From Setaria digitata (Eukaryota > Nematoda > Chromadorea > Rhabditida > Setariidae), in assembly GCA_003640385.1 (NCBI GenBank), contig RCAB01000001.1, positions 620,001 through 684,000 on the forward strand: DNA of 64,000 nt. Direction: 5' to 3'. Positions 1 through 17,836 of this stretch are shown here, in pieces. The translations under genes were made by a program, and so were the position numbers. How positions within the stretch are numbered: position 1 is the first letter of the stretch; each line of letters opens with the position of its first letter. Below the pieces are notes generated by a model. It saw nothing but the letters and a program-made list of their open reading frames with translations. It searched no databases and was not told the origin of the DNA.

Positions 1-226
1 TCTGCTAGTAATTTAATCTATAACGTACACTTGTTGAAGAGCGAAATGACCAAATATTTTAAAATAATTCATTTAAATTACGATTGGAGATATGGACGAA
101 TATGTTTTGAGGAAATGATCGTCTATTATTTTTCCTCACAGATTTTCTAGCAAGACTCTTTTATGTGGTTGGTTATAAAGTTTTTTATTTCACCGACTCA
201 CTCACATATGACCACGTTTATTGCAG

Positions 227-463
227 GTAATGATGGGCTCAGCAGCGGTGGGAGCAGTAATAGTGGGTATGATTGAAGTAGCCTCACTAGCAGTAGGCAA
301 ATTTGCTGGGATGGTGATGGATCCAAATGCTATACAACAACATGAACTGGATGATCCGGCAGTTTTAAACGCAAAGCAGCAGAAGCATGGAAGTGGTGGA
401 AGTAGTTCTAATGTTTCGGGAGATGCATCTGGTGTCCCGTTCTCGTTAGCTCAACCATACTAA
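227..463 (+). CDS. TIMM17: Tim17-family mitochondrial import subunit, C-terminal exon (partial)
   Basis: Only the last exon is in the window; the rest lies to the left. The exon opens after the acceptor ending at 226 and runs in frame to TAA at 461-463. The encoded tail starts VMMGSAAVGAVIVGMIEVAS, the last membrane helix with the small-residue GSAA pattern and the acidic residue in an IE pair. It then has a charged DDP segment and a Gly/Ser-rich end. From family knowledge, Tim17 ends with a helix of the type MVGSAAMGG...ALIEG followed by a low-complexity tail, and it forms part of the TIM23 presequence translocase of the mitochondrial inner membrane. A possible AATAAA signal is at about 873. 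The call rests on one exon, so a Tim23 relative is not excluded. Confidence 0.72.
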   Translation, partial: VMMGSAAVGAVIVGMIEVASLAVGKFAGMVMDPNAIQQHELDDPAVLNAKQQKHGSGGSSSNVSGDASGVPFSLAQPY

Positions 464-1409
464 TATTGTAATCTTGTTAAGCAGCGAAGCTTTTCTCTCT
501 TCACTATATAATATCTCATGTGGTTAAGCCTATTCGAAACTTGTGGTGTGCTGTCCGATTCGGATATTATTTATGCCATGCAAAATGACTTTTGTCTCTC
601 GTCACTTCGAAAAAGGCACATGATGTAGTTTCGCAGTAACGAAATCTGATTGTATGAGTTTCATTACTGGAAGCTGCATGTAGAATTTGTGTATACTTCC
701 ATTAAACTTCCTGAGTATATGAGCTGCATCGAATAATTGGAGAATTTCAATTCTCAATGAGCTCCGTTTTTCATTCATATTTCTTGGCTTTCCTAAGTGA
801 GTTCGTTTGATTGCGTATTATTGTTTTATCTTCTTGAATGCAGTGAAGTGACCCTTGTTCTTTTGTCATTCTTAATAAAAATCCTCATAGAAAATTGTTC
901 ATGTGTTATTGAACTAGGTTGTTGGCAGTTACGAAATTTGGTTTTGCACTGAGCTGTAAAGCGAGTTATTGTTCTTAATTATTTAATAAAATGTGTTGCA
1001 CTGACTTTGTCGTGATTCGATGTAGGTACAAGATTGGTAGCATAATTGAAAACGCAAGATGGCTTATGTTTTCACTGCAGGCTTCGTTCATTATTGAACA
1101 AAGGTCCAGATATTTGAAATTTAGGCTATAAACTGCTGTTGCTTTCAAAATAATTGCAAGAAATTTTAATATATCAGGTCATTGTTGCATTTTAACACAG
1201 ATTAGTAAATATGATTTCTTGTTCCCTACTTCTGATTTACAATTGTGCTGGTTACATTTTTCTGGTGGAAGTGGATACCCAGTGAAAAGCTTTCGCATTG
1301 TGCGTGAGATCGGTTTAGTGCGATATAATTATTAAAGTTAACTCTTTTGGAAGAGGTTCACGAAGAAGTGGTGGTTTATGGGCAGGTTAACAAAACTGCA
1401 GATGGGATA
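464..1409. other. Intergenic region between Tim17 and the SWEET gene
   Basis: Presumed 3' UTR of the Tim17 gene, with AATAAA-like motifs near 873 and 987, then AT-rich sequence leading to the SWEET start. No open frame with protein-like composition was seen on either strand. No convincing spliced-leader acceptor was identified just upstream of the SWEET ATG, so a 5' non-coding exon may exist here. Confidence 0.5.
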
Positions 1410-2848
1410 ATGGCGCATGTGGAATATGCAGTTCGTGATCAGCTCTTGAATTGGCTGTGCACACTTGCAATTGGATCTACAGTATGCCTTTTTTTAACTG
1501 GTGTTGAGATATGCTGGCGTATAAGGGTTTGTTCTTTATCGTTTTTAAGCAGCAAATTTGTTGTGATTCATTCAAAGCCAAGTAATTAGTTCAAAGTCAA
1601 ATATTTTTAAAATGAAAGGAATAGTGAAATGATGTTTTGCTTGTGGAAATAAAGTTGACAGTCAAGTAATTCAATTTGTTGGGAAGATTTAGCAGTGCTT
1701 GATTTGGATTTTTTTTTTGTTTCCAAAATTTTGGCGATATGTTTGTTTCGAGTTTGATTCTTCCAAAATAAACTTGGTTGTCAGCTTTGAAGCTCAGGAG
1801 AAATGGATGGATTGTGACTTTGTCGTTTCCATAATACTAACAATTGAAATTCTTCAGTCTCGAGGAACAACGGATGGTATCAGCCCAACTCCATTTCATA
1901 CGGGCTTTATTTCTGGACAGCTTTGGTTACAGTATGGTCTCTTGAGACATGATGAGGTACGTATTTCAAGATTTATTTCTATTTTTAAGAAGGAGACGTA
2001 TAGTTCTTCTGAAGGAATCAGATTTATTGCGGGGAAGGTAGAAAATGGAGTGCCAATAAGCATTTCAGATCGTGATATCTGTCAATTCAATGGCTGCATT
2101 GCTGTACTCATGTTATCTTTTCTATTATTTTATAATGTCACCATATGCTATAAAGGTTGGTATTCATGCTCTGTGGAAAATAATGCCCGAAATTTCGACT
2201 TCGAATATGATACTATGATTTTAGAAATGCTTCATTAGATTAATTTTTTTGGAAATGATATTTTTGACGGGCGTATATTATTATATCAATTACTACGGCT
2301 TACCTCTGGAAATTATCCGTTCTCAGTTGGGATTATGTTGTGTAATATTCAATGTTCTTACCGTTGCTGCACCTTTGGAGACTTTGGTGAGTATTTTTTG
2401 CCACTCTCAGGGAAAAAATTCCAAATCTCCTTTCTGACCTGAAATTTATGATTTTCAGCGCGAAGTTTTTCGTACGCGTTGTACAGAAACAATGCCGTTA
2501 CCCTTATGCTGTCTGACACTTCTTGTGACAACGGAATGGCTACTCTATGGTATTCTTATTGATGATATTTACATAAAGGTAGAGTTCTTACCGCCGTTGA
2601 ACATGATTCGTTGGTCTTTACTTAACGGTTTCTTCGCTCATTACTTAAAAAGCAACGAAACTGAGAATCATGGAACCAAAATGCAGTACTTGCCTTGAGG
2701 CTTGGAATTTTCGAATACAGTGACTTTCCTATAATAAAATGTGTTTCAGGTCCCAAACGCTATTGCATCAGTAATTGCCGCTTTTCAATTACTACCATTT
2801 CTTTATTTCCCCAGAAACAGACAAAAATCCGCCGTTACTATATCATGA
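1410..2848 (+). CDS. SWEET (MtN3/saliva) sugar transporter, 6 exons
   Basis: Exons 1410-1526, 1858-1956, 2069-2155, 2327-2386, 2459-2578 and 2750-2848 join in phase 0 throughout and give about 193 residues, near the lower end for animal SWEETs (around 200-230). SWEETs are seven-helix facilitators of mono- and disaccharide movement across plasma or Golgi membranes. Seen here are helix 1 (LNWLCTLAIGSTVCLFLTG), the conserved GISPTPFHTG stretch of helix 2, a tyrosine-rich third helix (YLFYYFIMSPYAIK), helix 5 with NVLTVAAPLETL, the second-repeat motif TETMPLPLCC, and the final helix starting PNAIASVIAAFQLLP. This is the duplicated MtN3 layout. The ATG at 1410 was chosen as the first in-frame ATG; the frame extends upstream to 1347 without one. 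A poly-C run lies just after the stop, at about 2891-2900. Confidence 0.85.
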
Positions 2849-3738
2849 GGAAATTTTATGCAAAAATTGAATTTACTCGCTATTGCCTCTCCCCCCCCCC
2901 CTCCGCAGAAAAAGAAAACCCAGTAATAGCTTTCTAGAAAGTTCTTCCAGTTTTATATGTCGTTAACATAGCTCCATTCATAACACAAAGCTTGATTTGT
3001 CCTTTTTTCGTTTTCAGGTAAACTTTTTATTCCCTTTTAACAGACTATTTCAAACACAAACAACCTTAATGCAAATTTGATTGGGTTTATTACCTCAATC
3101 TCAATTTTTTTTACCGCTAAAATAGCTATCTTGACGTTAACTCCTCATACTTGCTTCAGCTCAACTGTTAGTGACAAATATTTACAGCAGTAAGGATAAA
3201 ATACGTATGGAGTTGCCTCCGATAACGAGAGAGATATAAAGGCCAGGCACAACAAAGTTTTTTCCTGACAAATACCCTTTTAAAATAATGCCCGTATTAT
3301 TTTGTGGAAACCCATCCACTGTTTATCAATATATACTCACACTCTTCTTTAGTAAATACACAGCTTACTTTTCTTTGATTATTTCAGACCATTTTTTTTA
3401 CCACTGTCTCTGAGAATTTGTCAGATATTTCCACTATGTTGATATCTTGCTATCAATTCTCTTTTATGCGAATAAATGGACACATTACTGGAATTTCAAT
3501 TTTTCATATAAAGCTGCAGTAATCAAAAATCTTTCAAGACAGGCAGAAAGGAAAAAAATGTGAAATTCGAGTGGCCAAACGCCGTTGTTTCGTTTATACT
3601 TCAGATTTACCTCAGATTTAAATCAATTAGTTACTGCATTCATTTTGGGGAGGGTATCGTCGCATTAATATAATTAACTGAACAAAAAAAAAAAAACACA
3701 TCAATAACAGTACAGAAGAGTAACAAACTGTAACACCC
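2849..3738. other. Convergent intergenic region (SWEET 3' end / mago 3' end)
   Basis: About 0.9 kb separating two genes transcribed towards each other. It is AT-rich, with a C10 tract near 2891 and A-rich runs near 3687. I see no coding potential and no repeat longer than simple homopolymers. Confidence 0.5.
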
Positions 3739-5123
3739 TTAGATGGGTTTAATCTTGAAATGCATTCCAATCAATGAGAAGACCAAACACTTGAGATCCT
3801 GGACGAGATAATAAAAGGATCTCAGTCCTTCTGGATCCCTGCTTTTGTTTACATCTGCCGCTGAACCAATTTTGCTGAAATAATTCCTCACTATCTCTCA
3901 GGGATGACCTTATATAAGTCTGCTACAGATCAGGACACAGCAAGGCGTTTCATGCGGTGGTCATTCAGACTTTCGCTTACTGTGATAAGCAGCTGACATG
4001 TATTCCAGAAAAGGAATAAAAGAAAATTTTTGTTCCGATTTAAATATGCGAAGAATGTTTGCAAAATCTTGAAATATACTTGCAAAATATTACCTTGTAG
4101 TGAAAGATATGTGTTCATCATTGTGAAGAATCTCCAACTCCTGTCTTCCAATGCGATCCGGCTCTGGCCAAGTCGCGTCATCTTCCTACAACAATTAGTC
4201 ATATATCAAAACAAATTCAATCACTAACAGAAAGCTTGCAAGAATAATTCTTGTTAAGTACTAATTTCTAAACTCGGAAGAAATGTGAAATGGCTTAGCA
4301 GATCAATCTAAAAAAATGTTTGCAAATCCTATATACATATACCTAACAAGAACTGCTCTTGCAGCAATTTTTCAGTAAATGACTGAATGTGTTATACTGT
4401 TACTTCCACTCCATTGGTGTTAGGAGAAGAAAGGATAAAAATAGTTTAAAAGTAGACGAAAAGTTTAGTTTTTTTACTCATACTATGCCTTGTAGAAAAA
4501 CTTCACTGGAATGACTGCGCGTTATGAAGTAAATCAAACGATTTAAGATTTATCAGACTTCCAAAAAAGAAATGTAGCAGGATAAATCCCGCAGTCCTAT
4601 GTTACCATTAGTGATATATGGAAAAGAAACATAAAGCAAGCTTCATGAGCGAGCAATTAAAAATTTCACTATGTAATATTAATGAGGGAATCTTGGATGG
4701 AAATTATGTGAAAGAAGACCAGTTAACAAATTGAAAACAGTGATGTCGCAAACAGACTACCCATACAAATAAACATACTGCTAATTCTTGTCAGGTGGTA
4801 TTCATATCAATTATAAGTGCAGTTAGTCAACAAGAAATACTAAAAACATTAAGGCCTATGTCTCTTGATAGAACTGAGGAATATCGAAACTAGCCAACCT
4901 GCATGATCTCTGAATCATCGATAATTCGTTTCAGTTCTTCAATGACAATCTTACCGACGTATGCTTCTTTTCTAATCAACGTGTCATTCTTGTATTGACT
5001 ATTGTTCGCATATCGCATTTTACCATCCGGACGAAATTCGAATTCCAGAAACTCATGACCAAACTTTCCCTTGTGGCCAACATAGTAACGCAGGTAGAAG
5101 TCATTGAGATTATCTCCCGACAT
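3739..5123 (-). CDS. mag-1: Mago nashi, exon junction complex core subunit, 3 exons
   Basis: Minus-strand exons 5123-4899, 4185-4094 and 3874-3739 give 150 residues, the normal length. Mago binds Y14 (RBM8A) and locks eIF4A3 on spliced mRNA, with roles in mRNA localisation, nonsense-mediated decay and germline development. The N-terminus after MSGDNLND is nearly identical to animal Mago: [20 protein letters not shown], then [20 protein letters not shown] and LKRIIDDSE. Exon 2 carries [10 protein letters not shown] and DEHISFTT. Exon 3 ends with [20 protein letters not shown] and the stop. The codon split over the second intron (AG|C) restores the conserved Ser-Lys-Ile-Gly. An acceptor TTTCAG ends one base before the ATG, a likely spliced-leader site. 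The first intron is about 0.7 kb. Identity is secure. Confidence 0.96.
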
Positions 5124-5927
5124 CCTGAAACATTTCCAAGATATCTCTACATCCATCTTTCAGTTGCCTACCACACATGCACGTAAACTGAACCTAACTA
5201 TCTCTAATCTAATCCAAAAATCACGACTGCCCTCAATGAAAATCAACAGACCACTGAGGTGTGGACGGTGGGCTGGGCTAGGCGGAAGTAGAGTAGGTCT
5301 AAAAATAGGTTGGAGTTCATCAGTAGATTAAGGTCTGGGATAATTATGAGCGTTATTTCTCTTAGATGGGCTATACTGGATTATATGCGCTGTTCTGATG
5401 TACTTGTTGAATTAAACGTGACCTCTGAATCATTTTGTTGAGAAGCTAATACGAACTGAAGAGATTTCTGCGTGACTAGATGAAGCTTGAAATGATCATA
5501 GCTCTGAAGTACTGTGGAAGAATGCTAGTTGTGGGTATCTATGTCTTTGTACAAACGAGCTCCATTGTTTCCTCATCATGCTGAAAAGTTTGGAGACAGC
5601 GAAAATTCATAGTGTAGAATGACATAAAACCTCCACTACTCACTGGTCTTCCGCATATTTCCATTGATATTTCTTATTAAAAATTTATTTAAATTGCAGG
5701 AATAATTAGAAACTTTTATTTTGTATTTGGATACATGTTTGGTGGTTGACTTATAACGATGGCAGAGTAGGTGTCAGGTGAAAAAATTGAAAGTGTAAGT
5801 TTAAGAATAATACCATGAGAAGATTGTGTGAATTTTATGTTACTAACGCCAGAGCCGGTTATAAGTTGATAATAAGGATTTCGATCAAAAGTTTCTAACA
5901 TTTTCTAGTTTTCCAAGCAACACTGAT
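5124..5927. promoter_or_regulatory. Divergent promoter region, mago / YME1L
   Basis: About 0.8 kb between two divergently transcribed housekeeping genes. A TTTTCTAG acceptor at about 5901-5908 precedes the YME1L start and a TTTCAG (minus strand) precedes the mago start, so both primary transcripts probably begin inside this interval and are trans-spliced. A GC-richer patch lies near 5240-5300. I could not pick out a defined promoter element. Confidence 0.4.
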
Positions 5928-10862
<4,935 letters not shown>

Positions 10863-13800
10863 CAGAAATGTAGTCAGTGAAGTATTTTGCTTGGTCAACT
10901 TTCACTTCATATTTTAATGTATTTCATATTTTAATAGCCTTACACTTCGACGTGATAGTAGTACTGATAAAAATTTATTCTAATTTCCATTAGTTTCATC
11001 ATATAAATTTATCAGTTGTAGATTACCGCATTTCGGGCTATATATTGTAGATTCTTTTTAACTTTCGAGGAGTCTATTGTAGGAAGGAGGAAGGTGGAAA
11101 GAATAATATGTGGTTCATATTATTTGATTTTATCTTTATTTTTTGCGGTGTAAATTGATAAACTGTTTGTATATAATAACTTTGTTGTTTAAATCCTCTA
11201 TTATTTACTTTTTGAGGATATATTTTTGTTTGACTTATGTCTGTAAGAAAATTATATCCAGTACTGAAAATTCATAAGAAGAATATGAATTGGTGAAATC
11301 TCTTACATAATCGTATTCTATTGAATTCTGTGATACTATGAAATTCTACTCGGTGGCGCTGTATACTGATTGATTGTTGTTCCAGTGCAACCACTTAATA
11401 CTGAGGTTTACTTACACAAAGGTCGGATTTTGAGTAATAAATATTTTTTTTGTATGCGTGTCTGCTGTTTACTTTTATTACGGTGGTATTAAGTAGATGG
11501 TGAGGGTATTATGAATGAGTGTAATACTGTGATGCAACATGATGTCTCCATGGTATGTTTAATATTAATCTTGATAAGTATCTGGATTGAAGGTAGGCCA
11601 TTTCAGCTGTCGTAAACAGTGCTGTTCTATAAAAAGCTGTTCAATTACTGCCAACTGATTCCTCTCTTTGCTGTGTTGATATAGACAGAAGTGGAGCAGT
11701 AAATGGATGTCAAGTTTACTGAACACTTCAGTTGAAAGTCATAACTCTTGAAAAAAGAAATTTACGAAACCTTCACAAATATTAAGGGAATAGAAAGCTG
11801 TGAAGAGATACTAGAAAAAGAAGTTGCTTTTATACTTTCATCCAGCTTACAAACAGTATTGATGTTAGACTGTTGTAATGGCAAGCAGTCTTATTTCAAA
11901 TGATGCTTACACTGCACAGAATTGTCATTAAGGTCAAATATGGAGCTAAGAAGTGGAACTAAAATCATTAGGCGGGATTCTGGTCATTTCTTTGCTTTGC
12001 GCACTTTTCCGACGTGTAGTCCAATAATGGAATAGAGCGATGAAATTGTGGATTCCGAAGGATTTACCTCTAACAAAACTTTATTCAGTGAATATAAATA
12101 ATCAGCTGATGAGAATAACATTTCATTAAGTTCATTCACGGTACATTTGCTTCAGTCTTCTTTTTCGATATCATTGTTCTACCTCTGCTATGAAATGATA
12201 GAGGATTGATTGGAAACTGCCGTTGGTTCTTGTTGCTTTTATTCTGCCGTGTATTAATTTTTTGTGTGTAGAAACTTTCAGCATAATCTATTGTTACAGA
12301 GCAGTTTTAAATTTAAAATTTGTAAAGCGAAAGCGAAATATTAAATTTTTTCTATTTGAGACTAAATTAAAATTTATGAAGCAGTTGTTGTCGAACATTT
12401 CCTGGGTTCAATATTTATAAAACATCTTGAAGTAGTCATGAAATATTAAATTTTGTAAATCAGAAGTTGAGACGGAAATAAAAAATGATAAAAATTGAAT
12501 GCTTTTCAACTTATGTCCACTGGATAATCCGGGCGATGAATAAATAAAAGGACAGGTTAGATTTTATAGGGCCATACGAAATTACTGACATCTTTAAACT
12601 CTGTAAATTTGTGAAGAGCTCACCGTGAAATTGAACTTTGCTGCAGCGAGGAGGACTGACTGAATTCCTCCTTTTATATCCATGACACTTTAACTCCAAA
12701 TAGCCTAGCAAAGACATGTGGCAAGCCTTTATTTCTGACAAAGGTGATACTCACTCTTGTCTTTCACAGACGCAGAGTCTGTGTGCCAATTAATCCCTCC
12801 TTGTAAATATAGGTTTCAAAATTATTTACGAAATGATTTCAATCTTGCTTTGTTTTTCAGTCATTTGATCAAATATGCTGAAATGAATTAGCGCACTAAA
12901 CAAATCTACTAGGCTTGAGTCGAACCATGTCTGACATGAAAATGATTCCACAGTTGTCCCTGGTGTTTTCTACATTCTTTCTTTACTCAGTTCTTATGAA
13001 TATATCATTAAATGATAGGGAAAAAGGAGTCGCGAGAGTGATATATACTGAACTGTCATTTGTTTTTTCTTTTCTTAGAAAAGAGGAAGTTAAAACAGTG
13101 TGATAAGGTTTCTGAAAGTTTTTGCAAAGATTTAGATCACGTACCATCAAGTAATCTTTTCGCAAACGATTCATCTTTTCTCATTTCTTTATTTCAGTTT
13201 CACTGATGTCTTTGTCTTTTACATCCCAAGTCAATATGTTTTGCTTTTAAAAACAAACAATTTACTAGTCTCATGAGAACTAAGGAAATGATCTATTGAA
13301 AAAAGAAGCATCTGATTTCAATGCTTCAGTAATGAACGAAATGTCGAGTTCCACTTCTTTTCTGTTGTAATGGTACTCTGAATTGAAAAGCGCTGCTCAG
13401 AAAATACAGTTGTCTACTTCTTGCAGTCATACTTCAGTTTCAATATCCACTACTTTCCGTTTACTAGTTGAAAAGCTTAGCTCTGGAACTTTTGTCAAAT
13501 TTTTATAGCTTTATAGTTTGATGGATGATGATGCTGTCTGAGCTTTATAAAATGTGGATGTGGATAGCTTGATAAAACTAAAGGATAATTAACTGTCATC
13601 TGTCTGTAAAATATCCGAGGGATTTTCACGGCATTATTTAAAATTTTAAAACTTGGTATAATCGCTGTTTTAGTTAATTTTAGGGCTTCAGAAATTTGGC
13701 AAGTTTTTGACTAAACAAAAGACATTTTATGATACGAGAGGGCGAGAAGGTATTCCTGCGACTTAGGTGTAATCAGATGCAGCAATGTCTCGTTTGATAT

Positions 13801-15070
13801 GTAAGACTAAGACTACGTTGCGGCAACCGAACTAGAACTGGAAAGGACGAGATGCAACAAGGCATGTGTAGACAGATGTTATGGGCCTATGGATTATGTA
13901 AGGCCTATTGATTAAGAAGAGTGCCTGTGGAAAGATAAAAGAGGGGATGGACGAGAAGCCTTTTTCATACTAGTTTTCATTCTTCGCGTTCCTCACTCCA
14001 TGCAAGCACTTAGCTGGTAGCAGCAGTCGCTCTCCGCACAGTTCGGTACAGTTCGAGTTCAAGCTAGAAGTTTGAACACAACAATGAGTCATGTCACGTA
14101 CTACTTCAGGTCTGTCTCTTCCACTCCATACTACTTCATAAGGTGAATATTTACTGTCTAGAAGTTTGGCGCTCTCATCACTCTTTGACTGCATAGCATT
14201 TCCAAGTGATAAATAATTAAGCTGACAACATCGTTACAAAGGGCACTCAGACAATCTAGCTCTCTGACAAGCTTTCTTTTCACTCTGCAAAATTCACATC
14301 TACTTTCTTCTACTGATACTTTCAGACATCAGTAGATAGCAATGACCCTTCTTGACCTTAAACATATCCGCATGCCCATGTCTCTCTGTCGTCTAGTTCT
14401 TTGGGATCCATACTTTTGCTGTCTTATCACCAGGAGTTTGATAAATTTCGGATAAAAAGGAAGAACGTTGTTGAATATTTCAGAACCATGCAAATTCTTT
14501 TGATGGACAGTGCTATTTGTCAAGTGTAGCTGGTTTGGTTCATCTCTGTTAATCTAATTAGTGTTTGCTGTCTATATTGTACTTGAGATTTTTGTAAATG
14601 GATCATAATGTATGAATTCTTTGATTTTTTATGCGTTTGTGGGTGACAAATAAGTGAGTGGCGAATGACAAGGAGACATTAATTTCTGTCTTTTCTTAAC
14701 TAGACAGAGGACCAAGTACTAGTTAAATTGCAAAAGTGATGCTGGAGAAGAACTCAGATCGCTGCTTCATAAGTTACTGCCTTTTGTTGTTAAAAGTTCT
14801 CCTCCTTTTGCATAAGTAGTAACAGTAAATCAACTAAATAATTAATTCAACATTATTAGCTTACATAACTGAAGGGATTCAATCAGTTGCTTTGGGAGAC
14901 CATTGGACAGTGATGATTTTCCTCCGCTCTTTACGAAGGAATAGAACTTGCATAAGCATCGAATTTCCATTCTTGCTTTCAAAGTTGCAATAAAAGAAAA
15001 TTTTTTGCATGTAGGAGTCATGACGAAATCGACTGCGCACTGAGAATTCGGCAGCGATTTCCGATTGTAT
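10863..15070. other. Long gene-poor interval between YME1L and STK32
   Basis: About 4.2 kb. It contains the YME1L 3' UTR and AT-rich sequence with short open frames that I could not link to any family. The most protein-like is a minus-strand frame at 13970-14194 (74 codons, Cys-rich centre) with no recognisable partner exon. A second minus-strand frame at 12511-12741 is equally unassigned. No RNA gene or transposon was recognised. Confidence 0.4.
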
Positions 15071-17836
15071 ATGGGCGGTAGATGCTCAAGTTCTCCCAGT
15101 TCAACAGATCCGAAGCTGTCTGATTTCCTTATCATACGTTCTATTGGTAGAGGAACATTCGGCAAGGTTTACTACTTTTTCGCCATTTCTCTCCCATTCT
15201 CGTTTAAATTTCCTGTCTCGAATGAACTTTCTTTTCATCCTTTCTTCAAATTCAAATTATTTCCCGAAATAATTCTTTTCTGGTCTTGAAACCTTAGTTT
15301 TTCGGGCTTTTAAATAATATTGAAATATATACGGAAGATATGGAAACCTTCTGAGATTTAAATATTGATGAACTAATCACATGAAATTTCCATGTAGTTT
15401 GTTGCTTAGAGCGTTTTATTCCTAGATTCCTTTCAAAGACCTTTAATTACTGAAGGTTTGTTTGCATTTTTGTTTGAGTGATACAGTTCAATAGCATACA
15501 TAATTTTGCAGGTGTGTATTGCACAATATCGTCGGACAAAGAAATATTACACTTTTAAATGTATAAGTAAAAGGCGATGTGTCCAACATATGGTAGCCGA
15601 GAACGTTTTGCACGAACTTAACTTATTAGCAGATTTATCGCATCCGTTCATAGTTAATTTGTGGTTTACATTTCAAGTAATTTCTCACCTATAACTGCTC
15701 TTACTTATGCATTTTTCTCCAGACATTGTTCGTTCCATATTTTGTGTTGACCACAGAAATGTTTCTGAAGAGCCTTTTATATGAAATTAACTCAAATTTG
15801 CTGCAAATATTACGGCCGAACAAAATATATCTGACAGAAATAAGATTAATTCGACTTATACCATTGCATTTCTAAATATTGTTTGAAGCTCTCTAAAATT
15901 TCTCTTCCATGGTTAACAGAGATGTCATATGGGGAAGAACTTCTCTTTATCACTTTTCTACACGAAACTCCAAATGGCAAAGTTAACAAGCCATTTGTGA
16001 ACGAAGATTACTGATCGTTCTTGATGGGCTAAAGTTTACCCTTATTGTCGAATCTGAGTTCAATTACCAACTCTACATATGATCTGGTCGGCATTTGCCT
16101 GTACAATGCCACTATAACATCTTGAACTGATTTAAAAATTGATGTTCTAGGATGAGCGTTATATATATATGGTAAGTGATCTTCTACTGGGTGGAAACCT
16201 AAGGTATCATCTAAATCAGCAGGGACGATTTGCGGAAGACCGGTAATTCCTCATCACAGCTTGCATATCTTTTTCATTAGTTTTCTTTTCGAAAAATCTT
16301 ATGTAGTGAATTTCGTTAAACAATTACATTTATGAATTACTTCAGAATAAAGATATGAATAATCAAGCGTGATAATAACGCTAACAGGCTGTAATACAGA
16401 TGGACCATAGTATTCCGTTTAATGCTTATTACGTTATAGTTCGAAGCTGTACGTTTATGAGATAGCATTAGCGCTGGATTACCTGCATAGAGAAATGATT
16501 GTACACAGAGATGTGAAACCGGAAAATATTTTGTTGGATGATGAAGGACATGCACATCTCACTGACTTCAATCTGGCCACACGTCTTGCTCCCAATACTT
16601 ACGCTACCTCATTCTGCGGTTGGTAACAATTCCTGAGGTTTATCACTTATCATCTTTGTGAATCACAATTATCTTTCGAAGATTACCAGTATGTACGTTG
16701 CAGGGACACGATCATATATGGCACCAGAGATTCTGCTTTGTTCCTTGGGTTACCTGGCAGGCTACGACCAACGTGTTGATTGGTACTCTCTTGGCATCTG
16801 TTTCTATGAAATGCTCATGGGAAGGAGACCTTTCGAATATGCTATCCACTCGTCTTCACGACAGGTTCTGACGTTATTAAACCACTGCTGAACATCAAAT
16901 TCAGATTCTAGAAAAGGGACGCTCTATGTAGATACTATAGAAGTTTGACTCAATTTTTCTGTCCTCTTGCATCTGACCTATGAGAGAGTATCTCGAGTTG
17001 TTATGATTCAGCACTTATACACATTATTCAAATAATAGTCGTTTCACTGTTTCAAATTCTAATTACATACAGCCTGTCGTCTTCCTTAAGGATAGCAGGT
17101 TAACTTCTTACTTAATAGTTCTGCCTTTATAGCCCAACCATTTGTGCTTAACACACGAAGTTTCCCAAACAAAGAGAATCTGGTCGTAATTTCAGGTGCT
17201 GTGCTTGATGAGCCAAAGCTTGATAGCTCTGCCGTCTCAGTGGCCTTCAGATCTAATTTCTTTTATTAGTTGTATGCTCAGGTACGAAGTTGGATCTCGA
17301 ATTGCTTCATTTGCAGCCTTCTCTCAGCATCGTTATATGGAGAGGATAAACATGAATGATGTTTTTGCCAGGTCTTCGAATATGAAATTTAAATCATTTT
17401 ATCGCGAGTTTTTGCTACAAATTTCCTCAGTGTTTTTCTCTTCAATTAGATTTCAAGATTTCCATTATAAAATAATTTCCAAGTAAATGTTTTCTACACG
17501 TAATGAAAAGAACTCCAAGAAAATTTTCCCATATTGAAAGACGACTGATCTAGGAAGACGGCTCCGGTTTTTATACCCCGTTCCGGTACATTGAACTGCG
17601 ATCCGACTTATGAACTAGAAATGCGCGTTATTGACACTTCGTCAACGAATCGCCAATGCGGTCATATGGTTAACTCTAGGGAAGAACTCGAAGAAAGAGT
17701 GAAGGAAATTACTCAGACATTCGTTTCATACAACCGAGAGTACCAACACCAAAGAGTGTCAATACGAGTGGACGAAAAGGTAACACATATAGAGCTGTCC
17801 TCCGTAATTCAGAGCACCACGGATTTTTTTAAATGA
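15071..17836 (+). CDS. STK32: STK32/YANK-type serine/threonine kinase, 7 exons
   Basis: Exons 15071-15166, 15512-15676, 16151-16242, 16440-16618, 16704-16864, 17196-17371 and 17554-17836 join cleanly into 383 residues, close to human STK32A. This is an AGC-group protein kinase of poorly known function. The protein starts MGGRCSS, a Gly-2/Cys-5 pattern suitable for myristoylation and palmitoylation. The glycine loop is IGRGTFGKV (25-33), the ATP lysine K48, the catalytic loop HRDVKPEN (140-147) and the metal-binding motif is DFN (160-162) instead of DFG. After GTRSYMAPE comes GRRPFEY. The C-terminal lobe ends with the family signature [12 protein letters not shown] and a tail containing FVSYNRE, also found in human STK32. 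DFN is a family trait, so this is expected to be an active kinase. Confidence 0.93.

Noticed and set aside
2249..2437. Open frame reading into the fifth SWEET helix from an upstream ATG
   Set aside because: Only the part after the acceptor at 2326 fits the transporter in phase; the upstream residues are intron translated by chance.
13970..14194. Cys-rich 74-codon minus-strand frame before STK32
   Set aside because: Considered as a secreted peptide or an exon, but it has no signal sequence and no matching neighbouring exon.
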